DNA from: Bradyrhizobium rifense | Lineage (GTDB): Bacteria > Pseudomonadota > Alphaproteobacteria > Rhizobiales > Xanthobacteraceae | Assembly (NCBI RefSeq): GCF_008123425.1 | Contig: NZ_VSSS01000062.1 | Coordinates: forward strand, 16,728-80,727 | Direction of reading: 5' to 3' | Length of the DNA stretch: 64,000 nucleotides | Shown: piece after piece, positions 33,456 through 41,880 of the stretch | Position numbering within the stretch: the stretch's first letter is position 1 | Layout: the number at the start of each line of letters is the position of its first letter | Made by a program: the position numbers and the translations under genes | Notes under the pieces: model-generated | Databases searched by the model: none | What the model was told of the DNA's origin: nothing | What the model saw: the letters and a program-made list of their open reading frames with translations, nothing else

Positions 33456-35365
33456 TCCTCGTCCTCCCTGCTGCCGGTCGGCCAGAACCAGCCGATCAGG
33501 GCGACAGCCATGGGGGGCGTACCCCAGAGCACGGCCCAAGGCGTGAAGATCGAGCCGATGAAAAACACCGTCGTGGCGAGCGCGGTGAGCAGCGGCCAGA
33601 TGCTTGGCTCCGGCGAAGCTTCGCGGACCTGGGGATCGGCTTCCGCAAGCGATGTCAGTAGCACCTCGCGGCGCTCCGCACTCAAGCCGGCCACGACGCG
33701 TATGCTTTCGGTGTCCGACCACAGCGGGTCGCGATGATCGACTGCCGGAATGCGATCGAAATTGTAGGACGGCGGAGGGGAGGTCGTCGCCCACTCCAGC
33801 GTGGAGGCGTCCCAGGGGTTGTCGCCGGCCAGTGCGCCTCTGCGAGCGCTGACGACCACATTTGCAATCAGCAAGATGAAGCTGACGGCGAAAAGCGCCG
33901 CGCCGCAACTCGACAGGAGATTCAACCGGTCCCAACCCATATCGGGTATGTAAGTGTAGACCCTGCGGGGCATGCCCATGAGTCCGAGAAAATGCATCGG
34001 GAAGAACGCGACATTGAAGCCTACGAACGCAAGCCAGAAATTCCACCGCCCCAGTCTCTCGCTCAACATGCGGCCACTGATCTTCGGGAACCAGTAGTAG
34101 ACGGCCCCGATCAGCGGAAACACCGCTCCGCCGATCAGCACGTAATGGAAGTGGGCGACCACAAAGTAAGTGTCGTGCACCTGGGTATCGATCGGGACCG
34201 AAGCCACCATCACGCCGGAAAGCCCGCCGATCACGAAGACCACGATGAAGCCGAGCACGAACAACAGGGGGGTACGGTAGACCGGTCGTCCATCCCATAA
34301 CGTTGCAAGCCAGCAGAAGATCTGGAGCCCGCTCGGGACCGCAATGAGCATGCTGTTGGCGGTGAACAGCGCCGCGCCAAGCTGCGGCAGTCCCGTCACG
34401 AACATATGGTGCACCCACAGCCCGAACGACAGAAAGCCGGTCGCAATCAGGGAAAGCACGATCACGGGATATCCAATCACTGGCCTGCGGGCAAACGTGG
34501 CGAGAATCATGGATGCCATGCCGGTCGCAGGCAGGAAGATGATGTAGACCTCGGGATGTCCGAAGAACCAGAACAAATGCTGCCACAGCAGCACGTGCCC
34601 GCCGGCCGCCGGGTCGAAGAAATGCGTGTTGACGAGCCGGTCGAGGATCAGCGAGGTCGATGCGATCATGATGGAAGGCATCGCGAACATCACCAGGAAA
34701 GAGGTCACCAGCATCGACCAGACGAAGATGGGGATGCGGTCGAGCGTCATGCCAGGTGCGCGCAGCTTGAAGACGGTGACGACGATCTCCACGGCGACTG
34801 CAAGCGCGGCGACTTCGGTAAACGTGATCATCTGCGCCCAGACGTCGGCGCGTTTACTGGGCGTGAACTGGAGGTTCGAAAGAGGGACGTAGGCGAACCA
34901 GCCGACATCAGGGCCGACGTTGAAGATGAAGGAAATCCACAGAAAGCATCCGCCAAACAAGAACATCCAATAGCTGAACGCATTGAGGCGCGGAAACGCA
35001 ATATTCCGAGTCCCGACCATCAGCGGCACGAGATAGACGGCAAAGGCCTCCATGACGGGCACGGCGAACAGGAACATCATGGTCGAGCCGTGCATCGTGA
35101 AGACCTGGTTGTAAAGGTCCGCCGACAGGACGTGTTTCTCGGCGCCCGCCAGCTGAACGCGCATGAGGAGCGCGAGAGCGCCACCGAGAAACAGGAATAC
35201 AAAAGCCGTAAGGATGTAGCGCCGGCCAATGACCTTGTGATCAACCGAGGTAAGGGCGCCGATCAAGCCTGACGGGGTTCGCCAGATCCTGTCGAGCCGG
35301 GTCGAGAGTTGCAATCCGTCCAGAACATCATCGCGCAATTCTTTGTGCTGGGTGACCAGGGTCAC
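33452..35365 (-). CDS. Cytochrome c oxidase subunit I (type A heme-copper oxidase)
   Basis: A 637-residue protein, twelve core helices and a C-terminal extension with two more (PLLTALATTVFFIGSIF). Heme ligands: FTMHGSTMMF and VVAHFHYVL; CuB site HPEVYIIFLP with the Glu that marks the A family D-channel, and HHMFVTG. It reduces oxygen and pumps protons. Its ATG overlaps the subunit II stop (ATGA). The II-I-III order resembles the Bradyrhizobium coxMNOP alternative oxidase, but I cannot confirm the orthology. Confidence 0.93.
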   Translation of the reverse strand: MTLVTQHKELRDDVLDGLQLSTRLDRIWRTPSGLIGALTSVDHKVIGRRYILTAFVFLFLGGALALLMRVQLAGAEKHVLSADLYNQVFTMHGSTMMFLFAVPVMEAFAVYLVPLMVGTRNIAFPRLNAFSYWMFLFGGCFLWISFIFNVGPDVGWFAYVPLSNLQFTPSKRADVWAQMITFTEVAALAVAVEIVVTVFKLRAPGMTLDRIPIFVWSMLVTSFLVMFAMPSIMIASTSLILDRLVNTHFFDPAAGGHVLLWQHLFWFFGHPEVYIIFLPATGMASMILATFARRPVIGYPVIVLSLIATGFLSFGLWVHHMFVTGLPQLGAALFTANSMLIAVPSGLQIFCWLATLWDGRPVYRTPLLFVLGFIVVFVIGGLSGVMVASVPIDTQVHDTYFVVAHFHYVLIGGAVFPLIGAVYYWFPKISGRMLSERLGRWNFWLAFVGFNVAFFPMHFLGLMGMPRRVYTYIPDMGWDRLNLLSSCGAALFAVSFILLIANVVVSARRGALAGDNPWDASTLEWATTSPPPSYNFDRIPAVDHRDPLWSDTESIRVVAGLSAERREVLLTSLAEADPQVREASPEPSIWPLLTALATTVFFIGSIFTPWAVLWGTPPMAVALIGWFWPTGSREDEE

Positions 35366-36372
35366 TTGAGCTGCTCCAAATAATGATGGATCGCGATGAG
35401 TTCATCTGACTGCAACGGCATCTGCGGCATAAGATTGCCGGGTTTGATGTGCTGTGGATCGGCAAGCCATGCGCCCAGGGTTGCCGAGTTGAGGGGTAAC
35501 GTACCTGCCGCAATTGTCGTTCGGCTGCCGATATGCGTCAGGTCTGGCCCGAGCTGGCCGCCAGCAAGCGTGCCGCGAACGGTGTGGCAGAGCGCGCAGC
35601 CGCGCGCGCGAAATAAATCTTCGCCCTGTTTTGCCAGCGGATCGACGGGGCTGCCTGCACTCTGGTTTTCGTGCTCGCGCCAACGCCTGAATTCATCTTG
35701 CGGCAGCGCGATCACCGAGAATGCCATGTGCGCGTGCTGCAACCCACAGAACTCGGCGCATTGGCCGCGATAGATGCCCGCCGTCTTCGCCGTGAACTGG
35801 ATCTCGTTCTGCTGTCCCGTGATCAGGTCCATTTTTCCCGTGAGACTAGGGACCCAAAAACTATGGATCACGTCGGCCGATTCCAGTTGCACTCTCACAG
35901 GTTGCTCGATCGGGATCCGAATCTCGTTTGCCGTGACGAAACTCAAATGCGGGCTGTCCGCCTCATAAAGAACTTCCCACCACCATTGATGCCCAGTGAT
36001 CTTCAGGGTGAGCGCGTTGGGGTCCTTCGCGAACACACTGCGCTGTCCGGCGTAGCTGACCACGGATAGCGCAAGCACGATGATGATCGTTGCTATCCCG
36101 AGCCCAAGGACAACCTGCCCGGCACGGTTCTCAAACGGCGGATCGAGCGCGAGTGCATGTTGAGAAGGTGAGGGCCGGCGCAGCAGGCCTGCGGCGAGAA
36201 CGACCACGACCGCAATCCACACGATTGCTGCGACGACCAGGAACACGACAAATGTGCGGAGAATGTCTGCGGATTGCAGCGCGTGAGGGTCCAACGTAGA
36301 TTGCCGCCCGGCGCAAGCACCGAGTGGCCAAGCCGCAAATAGCACAAGACCCGCTCTCATCCGTGAAGGCAT
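35362..36372 (-). CDS. Cytochrome c oxidase subunit II fused to cytochrome c (caa3 type)
   Basis: A 336-residue lipoprotein (lipobox LGAC-AG) with two membrane helices, a cupredoxin domain with the CuA site (HSFWVPSLTGK, then CAEFCGLQHAHM) and, from about residue 250, a fused cytochrome c domain with CALCH and Met in PGNLMPQMP. The fused heme lets the oxidase take electrons directly from periplasmic carriers. It leads the oxidase operon; a GGAAC-N16-GGTT site lies upstream. Confidence 0.92.
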   Translation of the reverse strand: MPSRMRAGLVLFAAWPLGACAGRQSTLDPHALQSADILRTFVVFLVVAAIVWIAVVVVLAAGLLRRPSPSQHALALDPPFENRAGQVVLGLGIATIIIVLALSVVSYAGQRSVFAKDPNALTLKITGHQWWWEVLYEADSPHLSFVTANEIRIPIEQPVRVQLESADVIHSFWVPSLTGKMDLITGQQNEIQFTAKTAGIYRGQCAEFCGLQHAHMAFSVIALPQDEFRRWREHENQSAGSPVDPLAKQGEDLFRARGCALCHTVRGTLAGGQLGPDLTHIGSRTTIAAGTLPLNSATLGAWLADPQHIKPGNLMPQMPLQSDELIAIHHYLEQLK

Positions 36373-36401
36373 TGGTGGTTAGAGACGCTCCGCCTCCTCG
36401 G

Positions 36402-36426
36402 AACCGGCGATAGGTACAAAGGTTCC
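36402..36426 (-). promoter_or_regulatory. EcfG-like promoter (GGAAC-N16-GGTT) for the oxidase operon
   Basis: On the minus strand GGAAC (36426-36422) and GGTT (36405-36402) are 16 nt apart, 30 nt before the subunit II ATG. One mismatch in the -10 box. Confidence 0.45.
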
Positions 36427-36455
36427 TATTTGGGACGACGTGGCCGCAACCGGCC

Positions 36456-36581
36456 CTAAAGCGGCGGCCACCCTTTGACCGCGATAGTGATAGCTGCATC
36501 CCCGACCGCCATCAGCAGGAGCACGAGGGCGATAGCGACGATCGCCCCTGGCTGAGCGAGAGCACGTAGATTTTCGAACAT
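36456..36581 (-). CDS. Possible single-helix membrane peptide (41 aa)
   Basis: MFENLRALAQPGAIVAIALV continues into LLLMAVGDAAITIAVKGWPPL: one membrane helix with a charged N-terminus. No good ribosome binding site is seen and the promoter-like site for the oxidase operon lies after it, so it would have its own transcript. Doubtful. Confidence 0.35.
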   Translation of the reverse strand: MFENLRALAQPGAIVAIALVLLLMAVGDAAITIAVKGWPPL

Positions 36582-36709
36582 GATGCCGCTATGTCCATGG
36601 ACCTGCTCCGAAGAATGATTGCGGAAACGAGTGGTTCCAAGTGTTGAAGCAGTGGCGGTCGGCAGACTCATCTGGTCCAGACGCGCCATCACAAGCCGCC
36701 TGTCGCTGA

Positions 36710-36734
36710 GGAACCTTCAAATTCACGTCTGGTT
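36710..36734 (+). promoter_or_regulatory. EcfG-like promoter (GGAAC-N16-GGTT) for the iron-permease-like gene
   Basis: GGAAC at 36710-36714 and GGTT at 36731-36734; the start codon is only seven bases after the -10 box, as with the DUF1003 gene. Confidence 0.4.
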
Positions 36735-36741
36735 GGGCGTC

Positions 36742-37065
36742 ATGGCTTTCAAGGAAATCAGCAATGGGTTGACCCAGCTCGGCGTGCTGACGGCCAGGCC
36801 GGCAGCGTTCATCCTTTACCTCGTTTACTGCCTGCTGTGGCTATGCTTTGGCAACGGCCTGGAGTGGCATTCGCTGGCCACACTCGCGACGTGGGGAATG
36901 ACACTGGTTATTCAGCGCGCGGAGCACCGGGACACGCAGGCCATTCACGCCAAGCTCGATGAGTTGCTCAAGGTTCACGGAGACGCAAAGAACGATCTCA
37001 TGGATGTTGATGAGAAGGACGCCGAAGAGGTAGAGCAGGAGCGATTGCGCGTGCGCGCTTCCTAA
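36742..37065 (+). CDS. Low-affinity iron permease family small membrane protein
   Basis: A 107-residue protein with two membrane segments (RPAAFILYLVYCLLWLCFG and LATLATWGMTLVIQRAEHRD), followed by an acidic tail DDVDEKDAEEVEQE-like. The motif TLVIQRAEHRDTQAIHAKLDELL is the signature of the bacterial low-affinity iron permease family (Pfam Iron_permease). Transport of iron is a name inherited from yeast Fet4 and is not proven for the bacterial short forms. Confidence 0.85.
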   Translation: MAFKEISNGLTQLGVLTARPAAFILYLVYCLLWLCFGNGLEWHSLATLATWGMTLVIQRAEHRDTQAIHAKLDELLKVHGDAKNDLMDVDEKDAEEVEQERLRVRAS

Positions 37066-37121
37066 GCGGGACAACCGAGCATGTCCAAGCGACCGAGGCA
37101 GAGGGGCCGTTCCCCGGGGGA

Positions 37122-37637
37122 TTAGCGGGACAGCCGGCGAATTGTTTTGATCGCACGGTTGGGACCATGCCATCCCAGAAAACTGAGCTCTTTATTCTCC
37201 AACGCATTGGTTGCGCGAAAGAACTGCTCGAGCTCTTCGCGGCCATGCGATGGCAGATCCCGAATATCCCTAAGATCGGCTTCGAGGGGCGAACGGTCGG
37301 GGACTGCGAATACGCGGTCATTCCTTTCCACCCGGCCTTGGCTCTTCTGCTGGACCTCCAGTATCCCGATCGGCCTGCATTTCAAGACCACGCCGGGATA
37401 GGTCTTGGCATCGTGAATGATGAGTACATCGAGCGGATCGCCATCTTCCGCTTTGGTGGATGGAATGAAGCCCCAATCATAGGGGTAGGTGAGCCCCGCC
37501 ATGAGCGGCTTCGCCAATGTAAAGGCACCGAGCTTGGGATCGAAGTCAAGCTTGCACGAACTTCCACGCGGCGTCTCGACGACCGCATGGAGATTGTTCT
37601 TGTCAGCCCAGCTGGGCAAGCTCAAGAGATCCGTCAT
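37122..37637 (-). CDS. ppa: Inorganic pyrophosphatase (family I), short form
   Basis: The 171-residue protein has the family I signature: GLTYPYDWGFIPSTKAEDGDPLDVLI with the metal-binding Asp residues (DGDPLD), and upstream KLDFDPKLGAF. ATG 37637 (MTDLLSLPSWADKNN) is chosen; ATG 37676 would add 13 residues. It removes pyrophosphate, for example that released by sugar nucleotidyl transfer in the cluster further upstream. It looks like a second, accessory form because housekeeping enzymes begin with a different N-terminus. Confidence 0.85.
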   Translation of the reverse strand: MTDLLSLPSWADKNNLHAVVETPRGSSCKLDFDPKLGAFTLAKPLMAGLTYPYDWGFIPSTKAEDGDPLDVLIIHDAKTYPGVVLKCRPIGILEVQQKSQGRVERNDRVFAVPDRSPLEADLRDIRDLPSHGREELEQFFRATNALENKELSFLGWHGPNRAIKTIRRLSR

Positions 37638-37720
37638 TGAATGGACCCCGCCAGGGGCTGAGATCGGCGCGGACATTGCGCCGATCTCATCATTATCTTT
37701 CAGTTAGAATCGGAACGGGG

Positions 37721-37788
37721 CTCTAGCTTCTTGTTTTGACGCGTTTTCTTTACGCAACCGGTATCCACTTCGCTCGAAAACGCTCTAG
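37721..37788. repeat. Dispersed Bradyrhizobium-type intergenic repeat
   Basis: On the minus strand the block reads AGAGCGTTTTCGAGCGAAGT, then GGATACCGGTTGCGTAAAG and AAAACGCGTCAAAACAAGAA. GCGTTTTC and GAAAACGC form an inverted repeat. I recall near-identical blocks in many intergenic places of Bradyrhizobium and related genomes; no second copy was seen in this window. It begins exactly at the stop codon of the Mn-catalase gene and may act as its transcript end. Confidence 0.6.
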
Positions 37789-39059
37789 GATTCGGCCTGC
37801 TCCAAAGTCGCGGGCATTTTGGCCACGGACATGAGCGATCGCGCAACCTGATTGAGTAACACATCAGCATTCTCTTCCTCGGCGAGCGATTTGGACAGCA
37901 GTGCCACGACCGCACTGTGCCGGAGTTGCTGCGCGAGATTCCGGGCGGTGGTGTAGCCGGCCATTTCATAGTGCTCGACCCGCTGAGCGGCAGCGATCAG
38001 CGCGAGGTCGGCCGCCGCGTCTTCCTTGTCCTCGCTCTCCTCCATGACCTCCTTGCCTTCCTCGATAAGGCCCATCATGCCTTTGCAAGGCTTGGCGCGG
38101 GCATTCTCGCCGAGTAGCTCGAAGCACTGATTGATACGGTCGATCTGCTCTTCCGTTTCGCCCAGATGCTGCTCTAAAAGTTCCCGCAACTGATCGAACC
38201 GGGCAGTTTGCGCCATTTTTGGCAGAGCTTTGGTGAGCTGCTTCTCTGCATGCAGGATGTCCCTCAGTTCGTGCAAGAGGAGCTCGGTCAGGCCGGCCTC
38301 GTCAGCCGGGGGTGAGCTTTCGGTGACGATGGGCGTCGCGGTGCCGGGCTCGGCAGTCTGCAGGGCCGGCGAGTCGGTAAATACCCATTCGCCACCCTCA
38401 TTCCATGGACCGCGCGTGTCGATCTCGCCGTGGTCGCCCGCCCCGGTGGAGTCATTGAAGAACTGATTGACCAGACCCGGAGTCGGTGCAATCCGCCCAA
38501 TACTGAACGCCGGCTTTGATAGACTCTCGAGCGCGGCGGCAAATGCCTTCATATGCGTGATCTCGCGCGTCATCAGAAACTGCAATGCATCCTTGGAACC
38601 GGCGTCGTCGCAGAAATTAATCAGCCGCTCGTAGACAATCTTCGCACGGGCTTCGGCCGCGATATTGCTTCGGAGATCGACGTCAAGTTCGCCGGTGATC
38701 TTGAGATAGTCGGCAGTCCAGGGATTTCCTTGGGAGTTGAACAAGTTCACCCCTCCGCCGCCGGCAATTGCGATGAGCGGATCCGTCTCCGCGGCTTGGC
38801 GGTCGAATTTCGACGGCGCCAGATGCATTCGCGCGAGACAGCCGACGACTTCCAAATGGCTCAATTCTTCCGTGCCGATGTCCATCAGCAGGTCCTTGCG
38901 ATCGGGGTCTTCGCAATTGAGGCCCTGAATGGAATACTGCATTGCGGCCGCGAGTTCGCCGTTGGCGCCGCCGAATTGCTCTAGCAGCATATTGCCAAAG
39001 CGTGGATCGGGTTCATCGACACGGACGGTGAACATGAGCTTCTTGACGTGGTGATACAT
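37785..39059 (-). CDS. Manganese catalase fused to a DUF892 (YciE-like) ferritin-like domain
   Basis: Residues 1-230 are a Mn-catalase: MYHHVKKLMFTVRVDEPDP, ligand helices LLEQFGGANGELAAAMQY, GTEELSHLEVVG, NIAAEARAKIVYERL and TREITHMKAFAAAL. After a Pro/Thr-rich linker (about 230-262) comes a second four-helix domain, LTELLLHELRDILHAEKQLTKALPKM to HYEMAGYTTARNLAQQL, the DUF892/YciE type. The first domain removes hydrogen peroxide; the second is a ferritin-like fold of unknown activity. An EcfG-type promoter sits 36 nt before the ATG. Confidence 0.93.
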   Translation of the reverse strand: MYHHVKKLMFTVRVDEPDPRFGNMLLEQFGGANGELAAAMQYSIQGLNCEDPDRKDLLMDIGTEELSHLEVVGCLARMHLAPSKFDRQAAETDPLIAIAGGGGVNLFNSQGNPWTADYLKITGELDVDLRSNIAAEARAKIVYERLINFCDDAGSKDALQFLMTREITHMKAFAAALESLSKPAFSIGRIAPTPGLVNQFFNDSTGAGDHGEIDTRGPWNEGGEWVFTDSPALQTAEPGTATPIVTESSPPADEAGLTELLLHELRDILHAEKQLTKALPKMAQTARFDQLRELLEQHLGETEEQIDRINQCFELLGENARAKPCKGMMGLIEEGKEVMEESEDKEDAAADLALIAAAQRVEHYEMAGYTTARNLAQQLRHSAVVALLSKSLAEEENADVLLNQVARSLMSVAKMPATLEQAES

Positions 39060-39094
39060 GGGAATCCCGGGGCAGGAGGAGTGGATCACGCGAC

Positions 39095-39119
39095 AACGGC
39101 GCCCCCACTGCTTCGTTCC
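39095..39119 (-). promoter_or_regulatory. EcfG-type promoter (GGAAC-N16-CGTT) for the Mn-catalase gene
   Basis: On the minus strand GGAAC (39119-39115) and CGTT (39098-39095) are 16 nt apart. A second GGAACGAAG is repeated 17 nt upstream. Confidence 0.72.
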
Positions 39120-39164
39120 TGTAAGGCTTCGTTCCTATGGCTCTATTGGGACGCCCGCTGAACC

Positions 39165-40757
39165 TCACGGCCGGTCGAGTTCGATTATCAGACCTTCATT
39201 GGCTCGCAGGAGGACAGAGATCGGTTGGGCAGCTGGTGTGGACCAGTCCAGGTGCGTCGACAGGAGCACATTCCCGCGACAATCCCCTTCAAACTTGCGC
39301 GGCTCGGCCGCGATGTTGAGGACAATGAGCAGTTCGCTTTGGTCCAGAGATCGCTTGAACGCCAGGACATCGTTACGGGCACGGACCGGGTGGTACTCGC
39401 CGCGCTGCAGGGCCGGGTGTGCTCGCCTTAGCGCGATGAGGCTCCGGAACAGATGCAGGATAGAGCGTTCATCGCCTCGTTGCTGGTCGACGTTGCGGGC
39501 GCCATCTGTCTCCAATGGTAACCAGGGCTCACCGGTCGTGAAGCCGCCCGCTGGGCTGTCGTCCCACCGCATCGGAGCCCGCTCGGGATCGCGGCAGAGA
39601 CCGTACCCTTTGACGAGCTTCTCGAAGGGATCATCGATGCGATCATCCGGGATATGAACCCGTTCACGGCCGATCTCGTCGCCCATGAAGAAGAAAGGCG
39701 TCCCTTTCAGCGTCATCAACAACATCGCCAACGTGCGCAGCGGCGCTTGTCCGATCGAGCTTGCGATGCGCTGCTTGTCGTGGCCTCCGATGACCCAGAC
39801 CGGCCAGGCGCCCTCGGGCAGAGCATTCAAGTAAGCGTCGATCGCGGCTTGCAATGCGAGCACGTCCCAAGGGCAATCGAGCAATGCGAAATTGAGCGGG
39901 AGATGGAGACGCGGCCGCTCGGTTCCATAGAAATGACCAATGCGGTCCGTCTTGCCCTGAACTTCCCCGCATAGCAGCCTGCTGTCGTAGCCATCGATCA
40001 CTTCGCGAATGAACTCGATACATCGCATCGTTTCTGGCCGATCGTCGGTGAAAACCGGCGTGAAGCGCTGCGGCGGCGGCTTGTCTTGGCCTTTTGGGGC
40101 CGGCGGATTGTCGCGGAGGAGGTGATCCTTGATCAAGACGGCGCTGGCGTCGACCCGAAATCCATCGATGCCGCGATCCAGCCAGAACCGCATGACGTCT
40201 GCAATGGCCGCCCGGAGATCGGGATTTCGCCAGTTCAGGTCAGGTTGCTCGACCAAAAACGAATGGTAGTAATATTGGCCTCTTGCGTCGCACCATTCCC
40301 AAGCGCTGCCACCGAAGCGGCTGAGCCAATTGTTGGGCGGAGCACCTGTCTCAGCCGGCTCCGCCCAGACGTACCAATCGGCCTTTGGATTGTCGCGAGA
40401 GGCACTGCTTTTCACGAACCAATCGTGATCACGGGACGTGTGGTTCGGCACGAGATCGAGAATGAGCTTGATGCCCAGCTCGTGCAACTTGGCGATCAGG
40501 CGATCCATATCTTCAAGGCTGCCAAACGTGGAGTCGATGGTCCGAAAGTCGGAAATGTCGTAACCGAAGTCGCGAAAGGGACTTTTGTAGATCGGCGTGA
40601 GCCAGACTGCGTCGACGCCGAGCCAGGTGAGGTACTCGATGCGCGAGATGAGGCCGGGCAGGTCTCCCTTGCCGTCGCCATTGGAGTCCTGGAAAGAAAT
40701 CGGTGCCAGTTCGTAGATGACTGCGGACTTCCACCAATCGCCTGTGGCTTTATTCAT
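39165..40757 (-). CDS. GH13 alpha-glucosidase / trehalulose-type hydrolase
   Basis: A 530-residue GH13 enzyme of the oligo-1,6-glucosidase group: WWKSAVIYELAPISFQDSNGDGKGDL in pieces, LVPNHTS, nucleophile Asp in GFRVDAS, acid Glu in LLCGEVQG and the transition-state Asp in IGGHDKQR. It hydrolyses or transfers alpha-glucosyl groups. ATG 40757 is used; no strong ribosome site is seen, and the gene follows UDP-glucuronate decarboxylase by 43 nt, so it may be the tail of the glycoconjugate operon. Confidence 0.9.
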   Translation of the reverse strand: MNKATGDWWKSAVIYELAPISFQDSNGDGKGDLPGLISRIEYLTWLGVDAVWLTPIYKSPFRDFGYDISDFRTIDSTFGSLEDMDRLIAKLHELGIKLILDLVPNHTSRDHDWFVKSSASRDNPKADWYVWAEPAETGAPPNNWLSRFGGSAWEWCDARGQYYYHSFLVEQPDLNWRNPDLRAAIADVMRFWLDRGIDGFRVDASAVLIKDHLLRDNPPAPKGQDKPPPQRFTPVFTDDRPETMRCIEFIREVIDGYDSRLLCGEVQGKTDRIGHFYGTERPRLHLPLNFALLDCPWDVLALQAAIDAYLNALPEGAWPVWVIGGHDKQRIASSIGQAPLRTLAMLLMTLKGTPFFFMGDEIGRERVHIPDDRIDDPFEKLVKGYGLCRDPERAPMRWDDSPAGGFTTGEPWLPLETDGARNVDQQRGDERSILHLFRSLIALRRAHPALQRGEYHPVRARNDVLAFKRSLDQSELLIVLNIAAEPRKFEGDCRGNVLLSTHLDWSTPAAQPISVLLRANEGLIIELDRP

Positions 40758-40800
40758 GAAGAAGCTTCGCCGCGCTATCTCTTCCCGAACGTCCGTGGTC

Positions 40801-41868
40801 TCATGAACGCTGATCTGCAATCGTCAATCTGCCGCGTGCCATCCGTCCCGTCTTTCTGGGCGCGATTGCCGGCACAAGTGCTGGCGCATCGGTCGCGATG
40901 CGAAGCGCAAAATAGGCGATCGTCGCCTGAAGCCCGTCTTTCAGCGGCACGCGCGGGCGCCAGCCCAACGACCGTTCGGCCGTTTCAATGACAGGCTTGC
41001 GACGCTTGGGATCATCCTTTGGCAGCGCCTCGAAGCGGAGCGGGGAGTCCGAATGTGTGTATGACAGGACCTCACGGGCAATGGCTTCGATCGTAACCTC
41101 ATGCGGGTTTCCCAGATTACATGGACCGGTGACGGAGGCCGGGCTCTCCATCAGCAGCTGTAATCCCCGCACAAGATCTTCGACGAAGCAGAAACTCCTG
41201 GTCTGAGTTCCGCGTCCATAGATCGTGATGGGTTCTCCCCGCAATGCCTGCACAATGAAGTTCGAGACGACCCGACCGTCATTTTCGAGCATGCGCGGTC
41301 CATAGGTGTTGAAGATGCGGGCGATTTTGATCTCGACGCCGTACATCCGGTGGTAGTCGAACATCAAGGTCTCTGCCGCCCGTTTGCCCTCATCATAGCA
41401 TGCTCGTGGGCCGATCGGATTGACGTTGCCCAGATAGGACTCGGGCTGCGGATGGATTTCGGGATCGCCGTAGACCTCGCTGGTCGACGCTTGAAGCACG
41501 CGGGCTCCTTTCTGACGCGCCAATTCGAGGATGTTCAGGGTCCCGATGACGCACGTCTTCATCGTACCGATCGGATCCTTTTGGTAGTGGCGCGGCGAGG
41601 CCGGGCAGGCCAGGCTGTAGATCCGGTTGACGTCCTCGTCGATCTCAAGCGGCTCACGTACGTCATGCTCGATGAAGTGGAAATTCGGATGGTTGAGCAG
41701 AGGCCTGATATTGTCCGTCGTCCCGGTGAACAGGTTGTCGACACAGATCACTCTGTGGCCGCGCTGTAGCAAGGCGTCGCAGAGATGCGATCCGATAAAG
41801 CCGGCGCCTCCGGCAATCAAAACGGCGGAGCCGCTACGGGGCGCATTGATGCGGGTCTGGAACGTCAT
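40801..41868 (-). CDS. UDP-glucuronate decarboxylase (UDP-xylose synthase)
   Basis: A 355-residue extended SDR: IAGGAGFIGSHLCDALL for NAD+, LACPASPRHYQKDPIGTMKT and STSEVYGDPEIHPQPE, catalytic CYDEGKRAAE (Tyr-Lys), and RIFNTYGPRMLENDGRVVSNFI. These are the hallmarks of UXS, which converts UDP-glucuronate to UDP-xylose. It would supply a pentose donor to the glycosyltransferases encoded just upstream, 12 nt away. Confidence 0.93.
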   Translation of the reverse strand: MTFQTRINAPRSGSAVLIAGGAGFIGSHLCDALLQRGHRVICVDNLFTGTTDNIRPLLNHPNFHFIEHDVREPLEIDEDVNRIYSLACPASPRHYQKDPIGTMKTCVIGTLNILELARQKGARVLQASTSEVYGDPEIHPQPESYLGNVNPIGPRACYDEGKRAAETLMFDYHRMYGVEIKIARIFNTYGPRMLENDGRVVSNFIVQALRGEPITIYGRGTQTRSFCFVEDLVRGLQLLMESPASVTGPCNLGNPHEVTIEAIAREVLSYTHSDSPLRFEALPKDDPKRRKPVIETAERSLGWRPRVPLKDGLQATIAYFALRIATDAPALVPAIAPRKTGRMARGRLTIADQRS

Positions 41869-41880
41869 GGTACTCTCCCT

